64,000 nucleotides of DNA from Chitinimonas_A lacunae (GTDB lineage: Bacteria; Pseudomonadota; Gammaproteobacteria; Burkholderiales; Chitinimonadaceae): positions 2,976,001 to 3,040,000 of the forward strand of contig NZ_JBHSBU010000001.1 of NCBI RefSeq assembly GCF_042650885.1, written 5' to 3'. Below, piece by piece: positions 31,259 to 39,896 of the stretch. The notes under the pieces are model-generated. The model was not told the DNA's origin and ran no database searches. It was given only the letters and a program-made list of their open reading frames with translations. The number at the start of each line of letters is the position of its first letter. Position 1 is the first letter of the stretch. The position numbers and the translations under genes are program-made.

Positions 31259-32416
31259 ATGTACCTGCCTGCCGAACTCGATCTCCGTACCACCGCCCAT
31301 CTGCCGAGCAAAGTCCATCCGTTTGGCATCGGCTACACCATGCATGGCTGGGATTACGGCCGGCTTGAGGTGGAGGCAGCCATCAACGCCGGCCGCATGC
31401 TCAACCCGGCGGCCGAGCTGGCTTCCAATGTCTGTGCCCTCAATTGCTTCTTCTGCTACACCGAAGACCCGGCCAACCAGGACGGCCTCAAGCAGAAGCT
31501 GTCGGGCGAGATGAACCTGCAACGCAAGCTCGAGCTGATCGATGAATTCGCCGCGCTGGGCGCGCGCTCAGTCAATATCGTGGGCGCGGGCGAGCCGCTG
31601 ATCGATCCGGATTTCTGGCGCTGGACCAGCCATATCGCCGAGTCCGGCATGGTGCCGCTGGTCTATACCGAGGGCACGGCCGCCGGCAACTACCGCAAGG
31701 GGCTGCATAACCCCGAAGTGGCACAGCGGCTCTATGAACTGGGCGCCACCGTGGTGCTCAAGGTCAACAGCCTCGCCGACCACGACTACCAGAACCGCAT
31801 CGTGATGAGCGGCGACCGCGCCCGCAAGAAGCCGCTCAGGCTCGACTATTTCGCCCTGCGCCAGCAGGCGCTCGCCACCTTGATCGCTACCGGTTTCACC
31901 CGCCACGACCCGACCCGGCTCGGTTTCGATACCATCGTCTGTCGCGAGAACTACGCCGAGATCCTCGACATTCATCGCTACGCCCGCGACAACAATATCT
32001 TCGTGCTGTTCGTCAATTATCTGCCGTCGGGCCGCAGCACCACCCCGCTACAGAACGCCATCAGCCGCGACGAGGAATACGCGCTGTTCCAGGCCATCGC
32101 CGAATACGATGCGCGCCAGCATCAACTGGTGCACGACGCCCATTATCCCTACGCCGGCGGCGTACCGTGCACCATCCGGGGTACCGGGGTGCTGGTACGT
32201 ATCCAGGGCAGCGTATGGGATTGCCCCGGCATGTCGGAACATCTGGGCGAACTGAGCCAGGCGCCGCTGGCCCAGCTCTACGGCGACTGGATCAGGCGCC
32301 GCCAGACCTTCGACGGCGGCTGTCCGCCGCGCGATATGGCAATGGGGGCTTATCACAAGGTCCAGGTGATCCGCCGCATCGAACGCAGCGGCCGGCAGGA
32401 GCCGGTGCTGCTCTGA
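31259..32416 (+). CDS. Radical SAM protein with SPASM/twitch-like C-terminus
   Basis: 385 aa. CX3CX2C cluster motif CALNCFFC (C59, C63, C66), VNIVGAGEPLID as the SAM-contact motif, and further cysteines at about 304, 322 and 355 (VPCTIRGTG, VWDCPGM, GGCPPRD) that look like an auxiliary Fe-S site. Such proteins usually modify peptides or proteins, or mature enzymes. Its target is unknown. The intergenic stretch before it holds a 63-codon open frame (31057-31248) with no ribosome site that I do not annotate. Start ATG at 31259. Confidence 0.8.
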   Translation: MYLPAELDLRTTAHLPSKVHPFGIGYTMHGWDYGRLEVEAAINAGRMLNPAAELASNVCALNCFFCYTEDPANQDGLKQKLSGEMNLQRKLELIDEFAALGARSVNIVGAGEPLIDPDFWRWTSHIAESGMVPLVYTEGTAAGNYRKGLHNPEVAQRLYELGATVVLKVNSLADHDYQNRIVMSGDRARKKPLRLDYFALRQQALATLIATGFTRHDPTRLGFDTIVCRENYAEILDIHRYARDNNIFVLFVNYLPSGRSTTPLQNAISRDEEYALFQAIAEYDARQHQLVHDAHYPYAGGVPCTIRGTGVLVRIQGSVWDCPGMSEHLGELSQAPLAQLYGDWIRRRQTFDGGCPPRDMAMGAYHKVQVIRRIERSGRQEPVLL

Positions 32417-32435
32417 GGGGCCGGAGTGGCCAGAC

Positions 32436-32512
32436 AGTAAAATAGAAAATATTACGCAAACCAAGTACAAGATCTGTAGCGGTGATTTTCGATAAATGAA
32501 TATTTTTTTGCA
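32436..32512 (+). repeat. GCAAGA intergenic element, good copy
   Basis: Core ACAAGATCTGTAGC (32467-32480), one mismatch to the consensus, 50 bp after the radical SAM stop in sense orientation. It aligns with the copy at 27185-27256 over the whole element. Confidence 0.75.
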
Positions 32513-32660
32513 TACCCTGCTTCTCCCCTTCGAAAACGCTGCGGACACACCCCCTTGTGCCGCCCAGGCTGGACGCTGAACCGGCACGCTTGGCCCAGCC
32601 ACTGCCGATACCGCACAATGCGCCCATGCTAGGAAAACGTTCGACCACCGCCCACGCCGC

Positions 32661-35600
32661 ATGAGCTTCGACCCGCTTACGCTGCCGCTCGACGGCGTCA
32701 ATCTGATCGAGGCCAGCGCCGGCACCGGCAAGACCTGGACCATCGCCGCGCTGTATGCCCGGCTGGTGCTGGAACAGAAGCTGGCGCCCGACGCCATTCT
32801 GGTCGTCACCTATACCCGCGCGGCCACCGCCGAGCTGCGTGGCCGCATCCGCGCCCGGCTGGCCGAGATTGCCCATGCGCTGGCCGACCCCGACCCAACC
32901 CTGAGTGCCCATGACGACTTCTGCCGCGACCTGGTCCGCGGCTATCCCGAAGCCGAGCGGCCGGCCCTGGCGCTGCGGCTCAAAGCTGCGGTATCGGGCT
33001 TCGATCTGGCGGCGGTCTATACCATCCACGGCTTCTGCCAGCGCGCCCTGTCCGAACAGGCGCTGGCGGCCGGCCTCGAACTGGGGCGGGCCTTTATCGC
33101 CGACGAGACCGAGCTGCTCCAGGCCGCCGTAGACGCCGCCTGGCGGCGCGAGACCGATACGGCGGACGACGACTGGGCAGCGTTTCTGGTGGCGGCCGAC
33201 CAGTCGCCCGACCGCTGGCAGCAGGAATTGCGGCCGCATCTGAGCAAGCCCTATCTGCGCATCGAAGCCCCGAGCGCACCCGATACCGCCGCCACCACGG
33301 CCGAGCTGGCCCGGCGCCGGGCAGCGCTGCTGGCGCGCTGGGACAGCGAAGCACCGGACCTGGGCCGGCTGCTCCATGCGCATCCCAAGCTCAACAAGAA
33401 GCAGTATTCCCCCCCCCAGATCGATCAAGCCCTGCAAGGCTGGGCCGACTGGCTGCGACACGGCGGCATCCCCGACACAGCGGGCCTCAAGCTGCTGGCC
33501 AAGCTCACCCCGGCCAATCTCGACAAATACACCAACAAGGGCGGCGAGCCGCCCCGCCATCCGCTGCTCGACGGCTGCGCCGAGCTGCTCGAACTCGCCA
33601 GCGGGCTCGAAGCGGCCTATCAGGACCGTCTGGCAGCACGCAAGGCGGCCTTGCTGCGCGAAGTCGAGGCGGAACTGGCGCGGCTCAAGCACGAGCATTC
33701 GGCGATGGGTTTCAACGATCTGCTGGTCGAATTGGCGCGCGCGCTCGACAGTCCGGCCGGTCCGGGCCTGGCCGAGGCGATCCGCCTGCGTTATCGGGCG
33801 GCGCTGATCGATGAGTTCCAGGACACCGACCCGCTGCAATTCCGCATCTTCGACCGCCTGTTCGGCCCCGAAGCGGGCGATGACCGGCCGCTGTTTCTGG
33901 TGGGCGACCCGAAACAGGCGATCTATATGTTTCGCGGTGCCGATCTCAATGCCTATCTGACCGCCAGACGCCAGGCCACACGTCAGTACACCCTGGCCGT
34001 CAACCGGCGCAGCCGGCCGCCGCTGGTGCAGGCTATCGAGGCTCTGTTCAGCCGCGCCAGCTCGCCGTTTCTGCTCGAAGAACTCGACTACCCGAGTGTC
34101 GCTGCGCTCGACGACAAACCGCCACTGACCGAGGACGGTGAGGAGCGGCCGGCACTGAGCTGGCAATGGCTGGGTGACGCCGCACTCAATAAGGAAAACG
34201 CCCGCGAGCAGGCCGTCACGGTCTGCGCCGATACCATCGTCGCCCTGCTTGAGCGGGCGCGGGCCGGCCGGGTGAAGCTCGGGGAGCGGCCGCTCAACGA
34301 AGGGGATATTGCGGTGCTGGCCGACAAGCATGACCGGCTGCTGGCCGTGCAGCGCGCCCTGGCCGAGCGCGGCGTGGCCAGCGTGCGGGTCAGCCGGCAG
34401 AGCGTATTCGATAGTGAAGAGGCGATAGAGCTGCTCCAGGTGCTGGCCGCCATCGCCGAGCCGGGCGACGCCAGCGCCCGGGCCGCGCTGGCCACCCTGC
34501 TGATGGGCGGTGACGCCGCCCAGCTCGATCTGCTGTGCCACGACGAAAACGCCTGGGAGCGTCAGATCGGCCGTTTCCGGCGCTGGTACCAGCTCTGGCT
34601 CAACCGTGGTCCGCTCACCGCCTTGACCGCCTGGTTGCACGAAGCGGGTGTCCCGACCCGTCTATTGCAACTGCGCGATGGCGAACGGCGGCTGACCAAT
34701 CTGCTGCATCTGTTTGAACTGATCGAAGTCGAGCATCGCGCCCGTCCGGGCTTTACCCCGCTGATCGCCTGGTTCCGCGCCGAACTCACGCTGTCGGGCA
34801 GCGAAAGCGACAGCGAAGGCAATGCCCGCCTGATGCGGCTGGAAAGCGATGCGGCCCGGGTGCGGCTGGTGACGGTGCACGCGGCCAAGGGACTGGAATA
34901 TCCGGTGGTGTTCTGTCCGTTTCTGTGGGACAGCAGTCAGTCGCGCAAGACCGCTGCCGCGCTCTGTCACGAGGACGGCGAAGCGGTGCTCGACTTCGGT
35001 TCCAGCCGGCTGGCCGAGCGGCGCGATGCGGCGGAACGGGAAATCCTGGCCGAAAAATTGCGCCTGCTCTATGTGGCGCTGACCCGGCCCAAATCGGCCT
35101 GTTTCCTGACCTGGGGCGAAGTCAACGGCATCGAGGACACGGCACTGGCCTGGCTGTTGGCCGGTGGCGAGCAACGGGCACGCGATCGCAAGGAAAAGGA
35201 GGATGGCAGCCGTCGCAAGGCCGAGCTGACTGCGCTCGTCGCCGCCTCCAACGGCACCATGGCCCTCGAAGCCCCGCCGCCGCCGGGCCGCCTGAGCCGG
35301 CGCGAGGTCGATGCCACGGCCCGGCCGCAACTGCGCCATATCCGCCGCCGACTCAGCTGGCGCTGGAAGATGGCCAGCTTCTCCTCGCTGACGGCCGGCC
35401 GCCATGACGAGCGGCCCGACCACGATATCGCCGTGACGCTGCACGAGATACCCAGAGAGCCCGATCGACCGTTCTCGGTCGAGGAATTCCCGGCCGGTGC
35501 CCGGGCCGGGGTCGCGCTGCATACCTTGTTCGAGCGCTGCGATTTCGCCGCCGGCCATGCCGAGCTGGTCGAGCTGGCTCATGAGGTGCTGCCCGCCAAC

Positions 35601-36200
35601 GGTTTCTCCCCCGACTGGGCCCGCGCCGCCGCCGTCCTGGTCGAACGGACCCTCAAGGCACCGCTGACGCCCGACGGCGCGCGGCTATGCGATCTGACGC
35701 CACGGCAGCGACTGGTTGAACTCGAATTCACCTACTGTCTCGCTCCACTGGCCTGGAGCCGGCTGGCCGATCTGCTGAGCAGCCATGGCCTGCCGGCCTC
35801 GTTCGTCACTGCCGCCCGTGCGCTCGACGCCGAGGTCGGCGGCGGTTTTCTCAAGGGCTATATCGACCTGACCTGCGAGCTGGACGGGCGCTATTACATC
35901 CTCGACTACAAATCGAACCGGCTGGGTTTTGGCGCGGCCGACTACGAGCCGTCGCGGCTCGAAGCCGTGATGGCCAGCGAACACTACTATCTGCAAGCCC
36001 TGCTCTATTGCGTGGCGCTTCATCGCTTTCTGCGCTGGCGCCGCCCCGGCTACGAATTCGAGCGCCATTTCGGCGGGGCGATCTATCTGTTTCTGCGCGG
36101 CATCGATCCGGCCCAGCCGGGCCGGGGCGTCTGGTCCTACCGACCCGACGCCGCCTTGCTCGAAGGCTTGCAGACCCTGTTTTGTGGAGACGGCGCATGA
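32661..36200 (+). CDS. recB: Exodeoxyribonuclease V beta subunit
   Basis: 1179 aa. SF1 helicase: Walker A EASAGTGKT (17-25), VVTYTRAATAELRGRI, TIHGFCQ, ALIDEFQDTDPLQF (motif II), VGDPKQAIYMFRGAD (motif III), VTVHAAKGLEYPVVF (motif V), LLYVALTRPKSA (motif VI). C-terminal RecB nuclease GGGFLKGYIDLTCELDG...YILDYKSNRLG with the metal-binding D and DYK. RecB loads RecA and degrades DNA ends as part of RecBCD. The stop overlaps the recD start (ATGA). recC is not adjacent: the gene 5' of it is the radical SAM gene. Confidence 0.95.
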   Translation: MSFDPLTLPLDGVNLIEASAGTGKTWTIAALYARLVLEQKLAPDAILVVTYTRAATAELRGRIRARLAEIAHALADPDPTLSAHDDFCRDLVRGYPEAERPALALRLKAAVSGFDLAAVYTIHGFCQRALSEQALAAGLELGRAFIADETELLQAAVDAAWRRETDTADDDWAAFLVAADQSPDRWQQELRPHLSKPYLRIEAPSAPDTAATTAELARRRAALLARWDSEAPDLGRLLHAHPKLNKKQYSPPQIDQALQGWADWLRHGGIPDTAGLKLLAKLTPANLDKYTNKGGEPPRHPLLDGCAELLELASGLEAAYQDRLAARKAALLREVEAELARLKHEHSAMGFNDLLVELARALDSPAGPGLAEAIRLRYRAALIDEFQDTDPLQFRIFDRLFGPEAGDDRPLFLVGDPKQAIYMFRGADLNAYLTARRQATRQYTLAVNRRSRPPLVQAIEALFSRASSPFLLEELDYPSVAALDDKPPLTEDGEERPALSWQWLGDAALNKENAREQAVTVCADTIVALLERARAGRVKLGERPLNEGDIAVLADKHDRLLAVQRALAERGVASVRVSRQSVFDSEEAIELLQVLAAIAEPGDASARAALATLLMGGDAAQLDLLCHDENAWERQIGRFRRWYQLWLNRGPLTALTAWLHEAGVPTRLLQLRDGERRLTNLLHLFELIEVEHRARPGFTPLIAWFRAELTLSGSESDSEGNARLMRLESDAARVRLVTVHAAKGLEYPVVFCPFLWDSSQSRKTAAALCHEDGEAVLDFGSSRLAERRDAAEREILAEKLRLLYVALTRPKSACFLTWGEVNGIEDTALAWLLAGGEQRARDRKEKEDGSRRKAELTALVAASNGTMALEAPPPPGRLSRREVDATARPQLRHIRRRLSWRWKMASFSSLTAGRHDERPDHDIAVTLHEIPREPDRPFSVEEFPAGARAGVALHTLFERCDFAAGHAELVELAHEVLPANGFSPDWARAAAVLVERTLKAPLTPDGARLCDLTPRQRLVELEFTYCLAPLAWSRLADLLSSHGLPASFVTAARALDAEVGGGFLKGYIDLTCELDGRYYILDYKSNRLGFGAADYEPSRLEAVMASEHYYLQALLYCVALHRFLRWRRPGYEFERHFGGAIYLFLRGIDPAQPGRGVWSYRPDAALLEGLQTLFCGDGA

Positions 36201-37981
36201 GCCGTCCTGCCTGGCTGCCGCAGACCCGCCCGCTGACCCGCCAATTGATCGGCTGGCTGGCCAGTTGTCGTCCCTGCGCCGAGACCAGTCTCGCGGCAGC
36301 GGCACTGGCGCTGGAAGCGAGCCTCGATGGTCATGTCTGTCTGCGGCTCGACCAATACGCCGGCCGACGTGTCCTCGGTCTGACGCTGCCGCCGCTGGCG
36401 ACCTGGCGGGCAGACCTGCTCGCGGACGGCGTCTGCCGTGGCGTGGGGACCGACGAAGATGCCTATACCCCACTGGTCCTCGATGGCGACCGGCTCTATC
36501 TGACCCGACTGTGGTGGGATGAGACCCGGCTGGTGCGCGAACTGCGCGAGCGGGCCGGTCCCAGCAACATCGCCCCGCAGAAACTCAAACCGGTGCTCGA
36601 CCGGCTGTTTCCGGGCCGGCCCGACCATGACGGCCAGCGCGTGGCGGCGGCCACTGCGCTGCTTAACCGGATAGCGGTGATCTCGGGCGGCCCCGGCACC
36701 GGCAAGACCAGCACGGTGGCCCGGGTGCTGGCCGCCCTGCTCGAACTCGAACCCGACAGCCGGATCGGCCTCGCCGCTCCCACCGGCAAGGCCGCCGCCC
36801 GGATGGTCGAGGCGCTGCGCGGCGCCCGCGCCGGGCTGGCGCTCGATCTGGTGACGGCCGCCGCCATGCCCGACAGCGCCACCACCTTGCACCGGCTGCT
36901 CGGTTTCCGGCCCGATTCGGCCACGCCGCGCCATCATCGCGAACAGCCGCTGGCGCTCGACGCGCTGGTGGTCGACGAAGCCTCGATGGTCGATCTGGCC
37001 ATGTTCGCCCATCTGCTCGACGCCTTACCGAGCAAGTCCCGCCTAATCCTGCTGGGCGACCGCGACCAGCTCGCCTCGGTCGAGCCCGGCGCCGTGTTCG
37101 CCGAACTGAGCGAACTGGCCGGCCACAGCCCAACCGGTGCCCGCCGGCTCAGCCGGGTATGCACCATCGAGACCGGACCAGCCGCCTGCTCCCCGCTGTC
37201 CGACGGCGTGGCGCTGCTGCGCGACAGCTACCGTTTCCATGCCGACAGCGGCGTCGGCGCCCTGGCGCGCCATGCCAACAGCGGCGACGCGGCCGCGGCG
37301 CTCGCGCTGCTGCAAGGCGGTCATCCCGATCTGGCCTTGCAGGCCGGCGATGCGGCCAGTTGGTGGCATGCGCTGCTGGCCCGGCTGCGGCCGGCGTTCG
37401 AGACCTATCGCGCTGCGGTTGCCACCACCGATCCGGCCAGCGCCTTTGCCGCCTTCCAGCGTTTGCGGGTCTTGTGTGCGCTGCGTGACGGGCCGACCGG
37501 CGTGGCGGCGATCAACCGGCTGTTTGCCGCCCGGCTGATGGGCCACGATGGCCGGCGGCCGCACTACCCGGGCGAGGCGCTGATCATCCGCCGCAACGAT
37601 CCAACCCTGGGGCTATGGAATGGTGATATCGGCCTGACACTGGCCGACGGTGAAGGCGGGCTGCGGGTCTGGTTCGAGCGCGACGGCGGCTTCCGTGCGC
37701 TGTCGCCCTATCGCCTGCCGCAATACGAGCCGGCCTATGCGATGACGGTGCATCAGTCGCAGGGCTCGGAATTCGACGAGGTACTGCTGATCCTGCCCGA
37801 TGAGGACAGCCCGGTCCTGACCCGCAGCCTGATCTACACCGCGATCACCCGTGCCCGCCGGCGCGCCGAGATCTGGGGCCGGCCTGACGTGCTGGCGCGT
37901 GGCATCGAGCGCGGCACCCGTCGGGTCTCGGGACTGGGTGAGCGGCTGAGTTTTGACCCGGCCACCTATTCATCAAATTAA
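36197..37981 (+). CDS. recD: Exodeoxyribonuclease V alpha subunit
   Basis: 594 aa. SF1B 5'-3' helicase: ISGGPGTGKTSTVARVLAAL (Walker A), ALVVDEASMVDLAMF (motif II), LLGDRDQLASVEPGAVFAEL (motif III), YAMTVHQSQGSEFDEVLLIL (motif V) and YTAITRARRR (motif VI). Start overlaps the recB stop; the longer frame from 36008 lies within recB. With RecB it makes the fast dual-motor enzyme. Confidence 0.95.
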   Translation: MSRPAWLPQTRPLTRQLIGWLASCRPCAETSLAAAALALEASLDGHVCLRLDQYAGRRVLGLTLPPLATWRADLLADGVCRGVGTDEDAYTPLVLDGDRLYLTRLWWDETRLVRELRERAGPSNIAPQKLKPVLDRLFPGRPDHDGQRVAAATALLNRIAVISGGPGTGKTSTVARVLAALLELEPDSRIGLAAPTGKAAARMVEALRGARAGLALDLVTAAAMPDSATTLHRLLGFRPDSATPRHHREQPLALDALVVDEASMVDLAMFAHLLDALPSKSRLILLGDRDQLASVEPGAVFAELSELAGHSPTGARRLSRVCTIETGPAACSPLSDGVALLRDSYRFHADSGVGALARHANSGDAAAALALLQGGHPDLALQAGDAASWWHALLARLRPAFETYRAAVATTDPASAFAAFQRLRVLCALRDGPTGVAAINRLFAARLMGHDGRRPHYPGEALIIRRNDPTLGLWNGDIGLTLADGEGGLRVWFERDGGFRALSPYRLPQYEPAYAMTVHQSQGSEFDEVLLILPDEDSPVLTRSLIYTAITRARRRAEIWGRPDVLARGIERGTRRVSGLGERLSFDPATYSSN

Positions 37982-37985
37982 ATGC

Positions 37986-38015
37986 AAATGCCGCCCAATA
38001 CATGGGGCGGCATTT
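37986..38015. terminator. Bidirectional terminator between recD and the TPR regulator
   Basis: AAATGCCGCCC/GGGCGGCATTT (37986-37996 with 38005-38015) between convergent genes, A- and T-rich on both sides. Confidence 0.85.
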
Positions 38016-38053
38016 AAATGAAATATAAAATAAAGCGTTTTCAGACAGCCTGA

Positions 38054-39784
38054 TCAGCCAGCAGTGCGAAAACGCCGTTTGGTCAGGGCGTAGGCGTCGC
38101 GCAGCTTGAGGTACTTCATGCTGGCAGGTTCGAGCGCCCGTACCCGTTCCAGGTAGTGGTTGGCCAGATGCATATACTCGTCGTGCCAGCCCTTGCGGGT
38201 GACGTAGGCCAGCAAGGCGTTGACCGCGTTGAGCATCACCTGGACGTTGGACGGCATCTCGTCGACGGCATGGATGAACAGCTCGACCGCGCCTTCCAGA
38301 TCGCCGGCCTGGGCTTTGCGCACCGCCTGGTTGTTGACCTCCACGATGGCACGGGCGTTGTCTTCGATCAGTTGCTGGCCCAGATCCGACAGGCCGACGT
38401 TATCGTAGACCGCCGCCACCCGTTCGAGCACGGCCGGGTCCTCGTGGTGGTTCTTCAGTACCTTCTGCACCAGCTCGCCACCTTCTGCCTCGTCGCCGAC
38501 CCGGAAACAGGCTTCGGCCAGTTCCAGCACATATTGATCGGGGAAGCTCGCGCCCGCGCTCTGGAAAGACTGCTTGGCCTTGCCGAGCAGTTGCTGCGCC
38601 CGCTCGTTGTTGCCTTGCTTGATGGCGATCTGGCACTCCATCAGATTGGCCAGCATCTCGGCCTTCTGGTCGGCACGGAACTCACGTCTGACCTCGGCGG
38701 CGGTCTTGGCGGCTTCCATCACCTCACCTGAGCCGAGCAGTGCCTTGCTCAGGCTCATATAGTCGCCGGCGTCGCGCCAGAACGAGTATTTGGCAATCTG
38801 GATGGTCTGCATGAAGGCCTGCTTGGCGGTGTCGAAGTCGCCATTCTTCATCGCCACTTCGCCCAGCTTCTTCTGCCGCTGCACGATGGCCGGTGACAAC
38901 TCGACCGCGCGCGACAGCACGCCCTGGGCATCCTGGTAGTGATGTTCGGCCTGGTGGATCTTGGCCAGCCAGTCGTAGGCTTCCATGATGCGGTCGTTCT
39001 CGGCCAGCAGGCTTTCGAAGATCCGCTTCGATTCGGGGTATTCCTTCAGATGGAACAGCGCCTTGGCCAGGCCCATGCGCGCCCAGGGAATATCGCGCGC
39101 GGCCAGCACCGCTTCGAAGGTCTGCCGTGCCAGCGCATAGTCGCCGATCATCAGGGCGATGCGGCCCTTCATGCGCAGAAAGTCGACCACGAACGGGTCT
39201 TTCTGCTCGATGCGGTCGTTGCACTCGGCCAGGGCCTTGAAGTAGTCCTGGTTCAGCATGGCGGCGTCGAGCACTTCGAACGACGACTTCTTGCGATAGA
39301 TGCGGTCGAGCCGCTGTTTGAGCTCTTCGCCGGTGAAGGGCTTGAGGAGATAGTCGTCCGGCGCCATTTCGGCGGCCGAGATTACCATGCGCGAGCGGCG
39401 CTCGCCGGTGACGATCATGAAGATGGCCGAGGGTTTGACCAGGTTGTGCAGACGGATTTCTTCGAGCAGATGCAGGCCGTCGTAGCCACGGCCCAGGTCG
39501 AAGTCACACAGGATGATGTCGTAATTGCTGCGTTTGATCATGCCCACCGCTTCGGTGGCTCGATGGGCATACTCGATTTTGGTGACGCCGAACGAAGACA
39601 GCGTGTTGTTCATGGCCGCCCGCATCTCTTGCAGGGCGTCGATAATCAGAAAACGTTTCTTGCTGTAGTCGACTTCGACCATCGGACCGAGAAAGGTGCG
39701 CGACATGCCATCAGGATTGTCTTCTCCTACGGCACGGGAGGCACGCGCAGCGAATAACGCCGAATTGCCGGCCAGTTCTGCCAT
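38054..39784 (-). CDS. Response regulator with TPR domain
   Basis: 576 aa. Receiver domain (about 44-160) with phospho-acceptor D94 in IILCDFDLGRG, TG in IVTGERRS and the conserved Lys in DDYLLKPFTG. The remainder is tetratricopeptide-like helical repeats (for example RIALMIGDYALARQTFEAVLA, EVAMKNGDFDTAKQAFMQTI). No DNA-binding output domain, so signalling is by protein contact. The start at 39784 (MAELAGNS) has GGGA close upstream; later ATGs (MSRTFLG, MVEVDYS) are possible. No histidine kinase is adjacent. Confidence 0.85.
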   Translation of the reverse strand: MAELAGNSALFAARASRAVGEDNPDGMSRTFLGPMVEVDYSKKRFLIIDALQEMRAAMNNTLSSFGVTKIEYAHRATEAVGMIKRSNYDIILCDFDLGRGYDGLHLLEEIRLHNLVKPSAIFMIVTGERRSRMVISAAEMAPDDYLLKPFTGEELKQRLDRIYRKKSSFEVLDAAMLNQDYFKALAECNDRIEQKDPFVVDFLRMKGRIALMIGDYALARQTFEAVLAARDIPWARMGLAKALFHLKEYPESKRIFESLLAENDRIMEAYDWLAKIHQAEHHYQDAQGVLSRAVELSPAIVQRQKKLGEVAMKNGDFDTAKQAFMQTIQIAKYSFWRDAGDYMSLSKALLGSGEVMEAAKTAAEVRREFRADQKAEMLANLMECQIAIKQGNNERAQQLLGKAKQSFQSAGASFPDQYVLELAEACFRVGDEAEGGELVQKVLKNHHEDPAVLERVAAVYDNVGLSDLGQQLIEDNARAIVEVNNQAVRKAQAGDLEGAVELFIHAVDEMPSNVQVMLNAVNALLAYVTRKGWHDEYMHLANHYLERVRALEPASMKYLKLRDAYALTKRRFRTAG

Positions 39785-39896
39785 TTCCCTACTCCCGCTG
39801 TACCGGTTTTCCACCGTGGCGTCGTTGCCGGCACAGATGTGTTGCGGTGCCCTGCCAGATCGCAAAAAATTAAATCGCCACAGTACGAATGCACCA

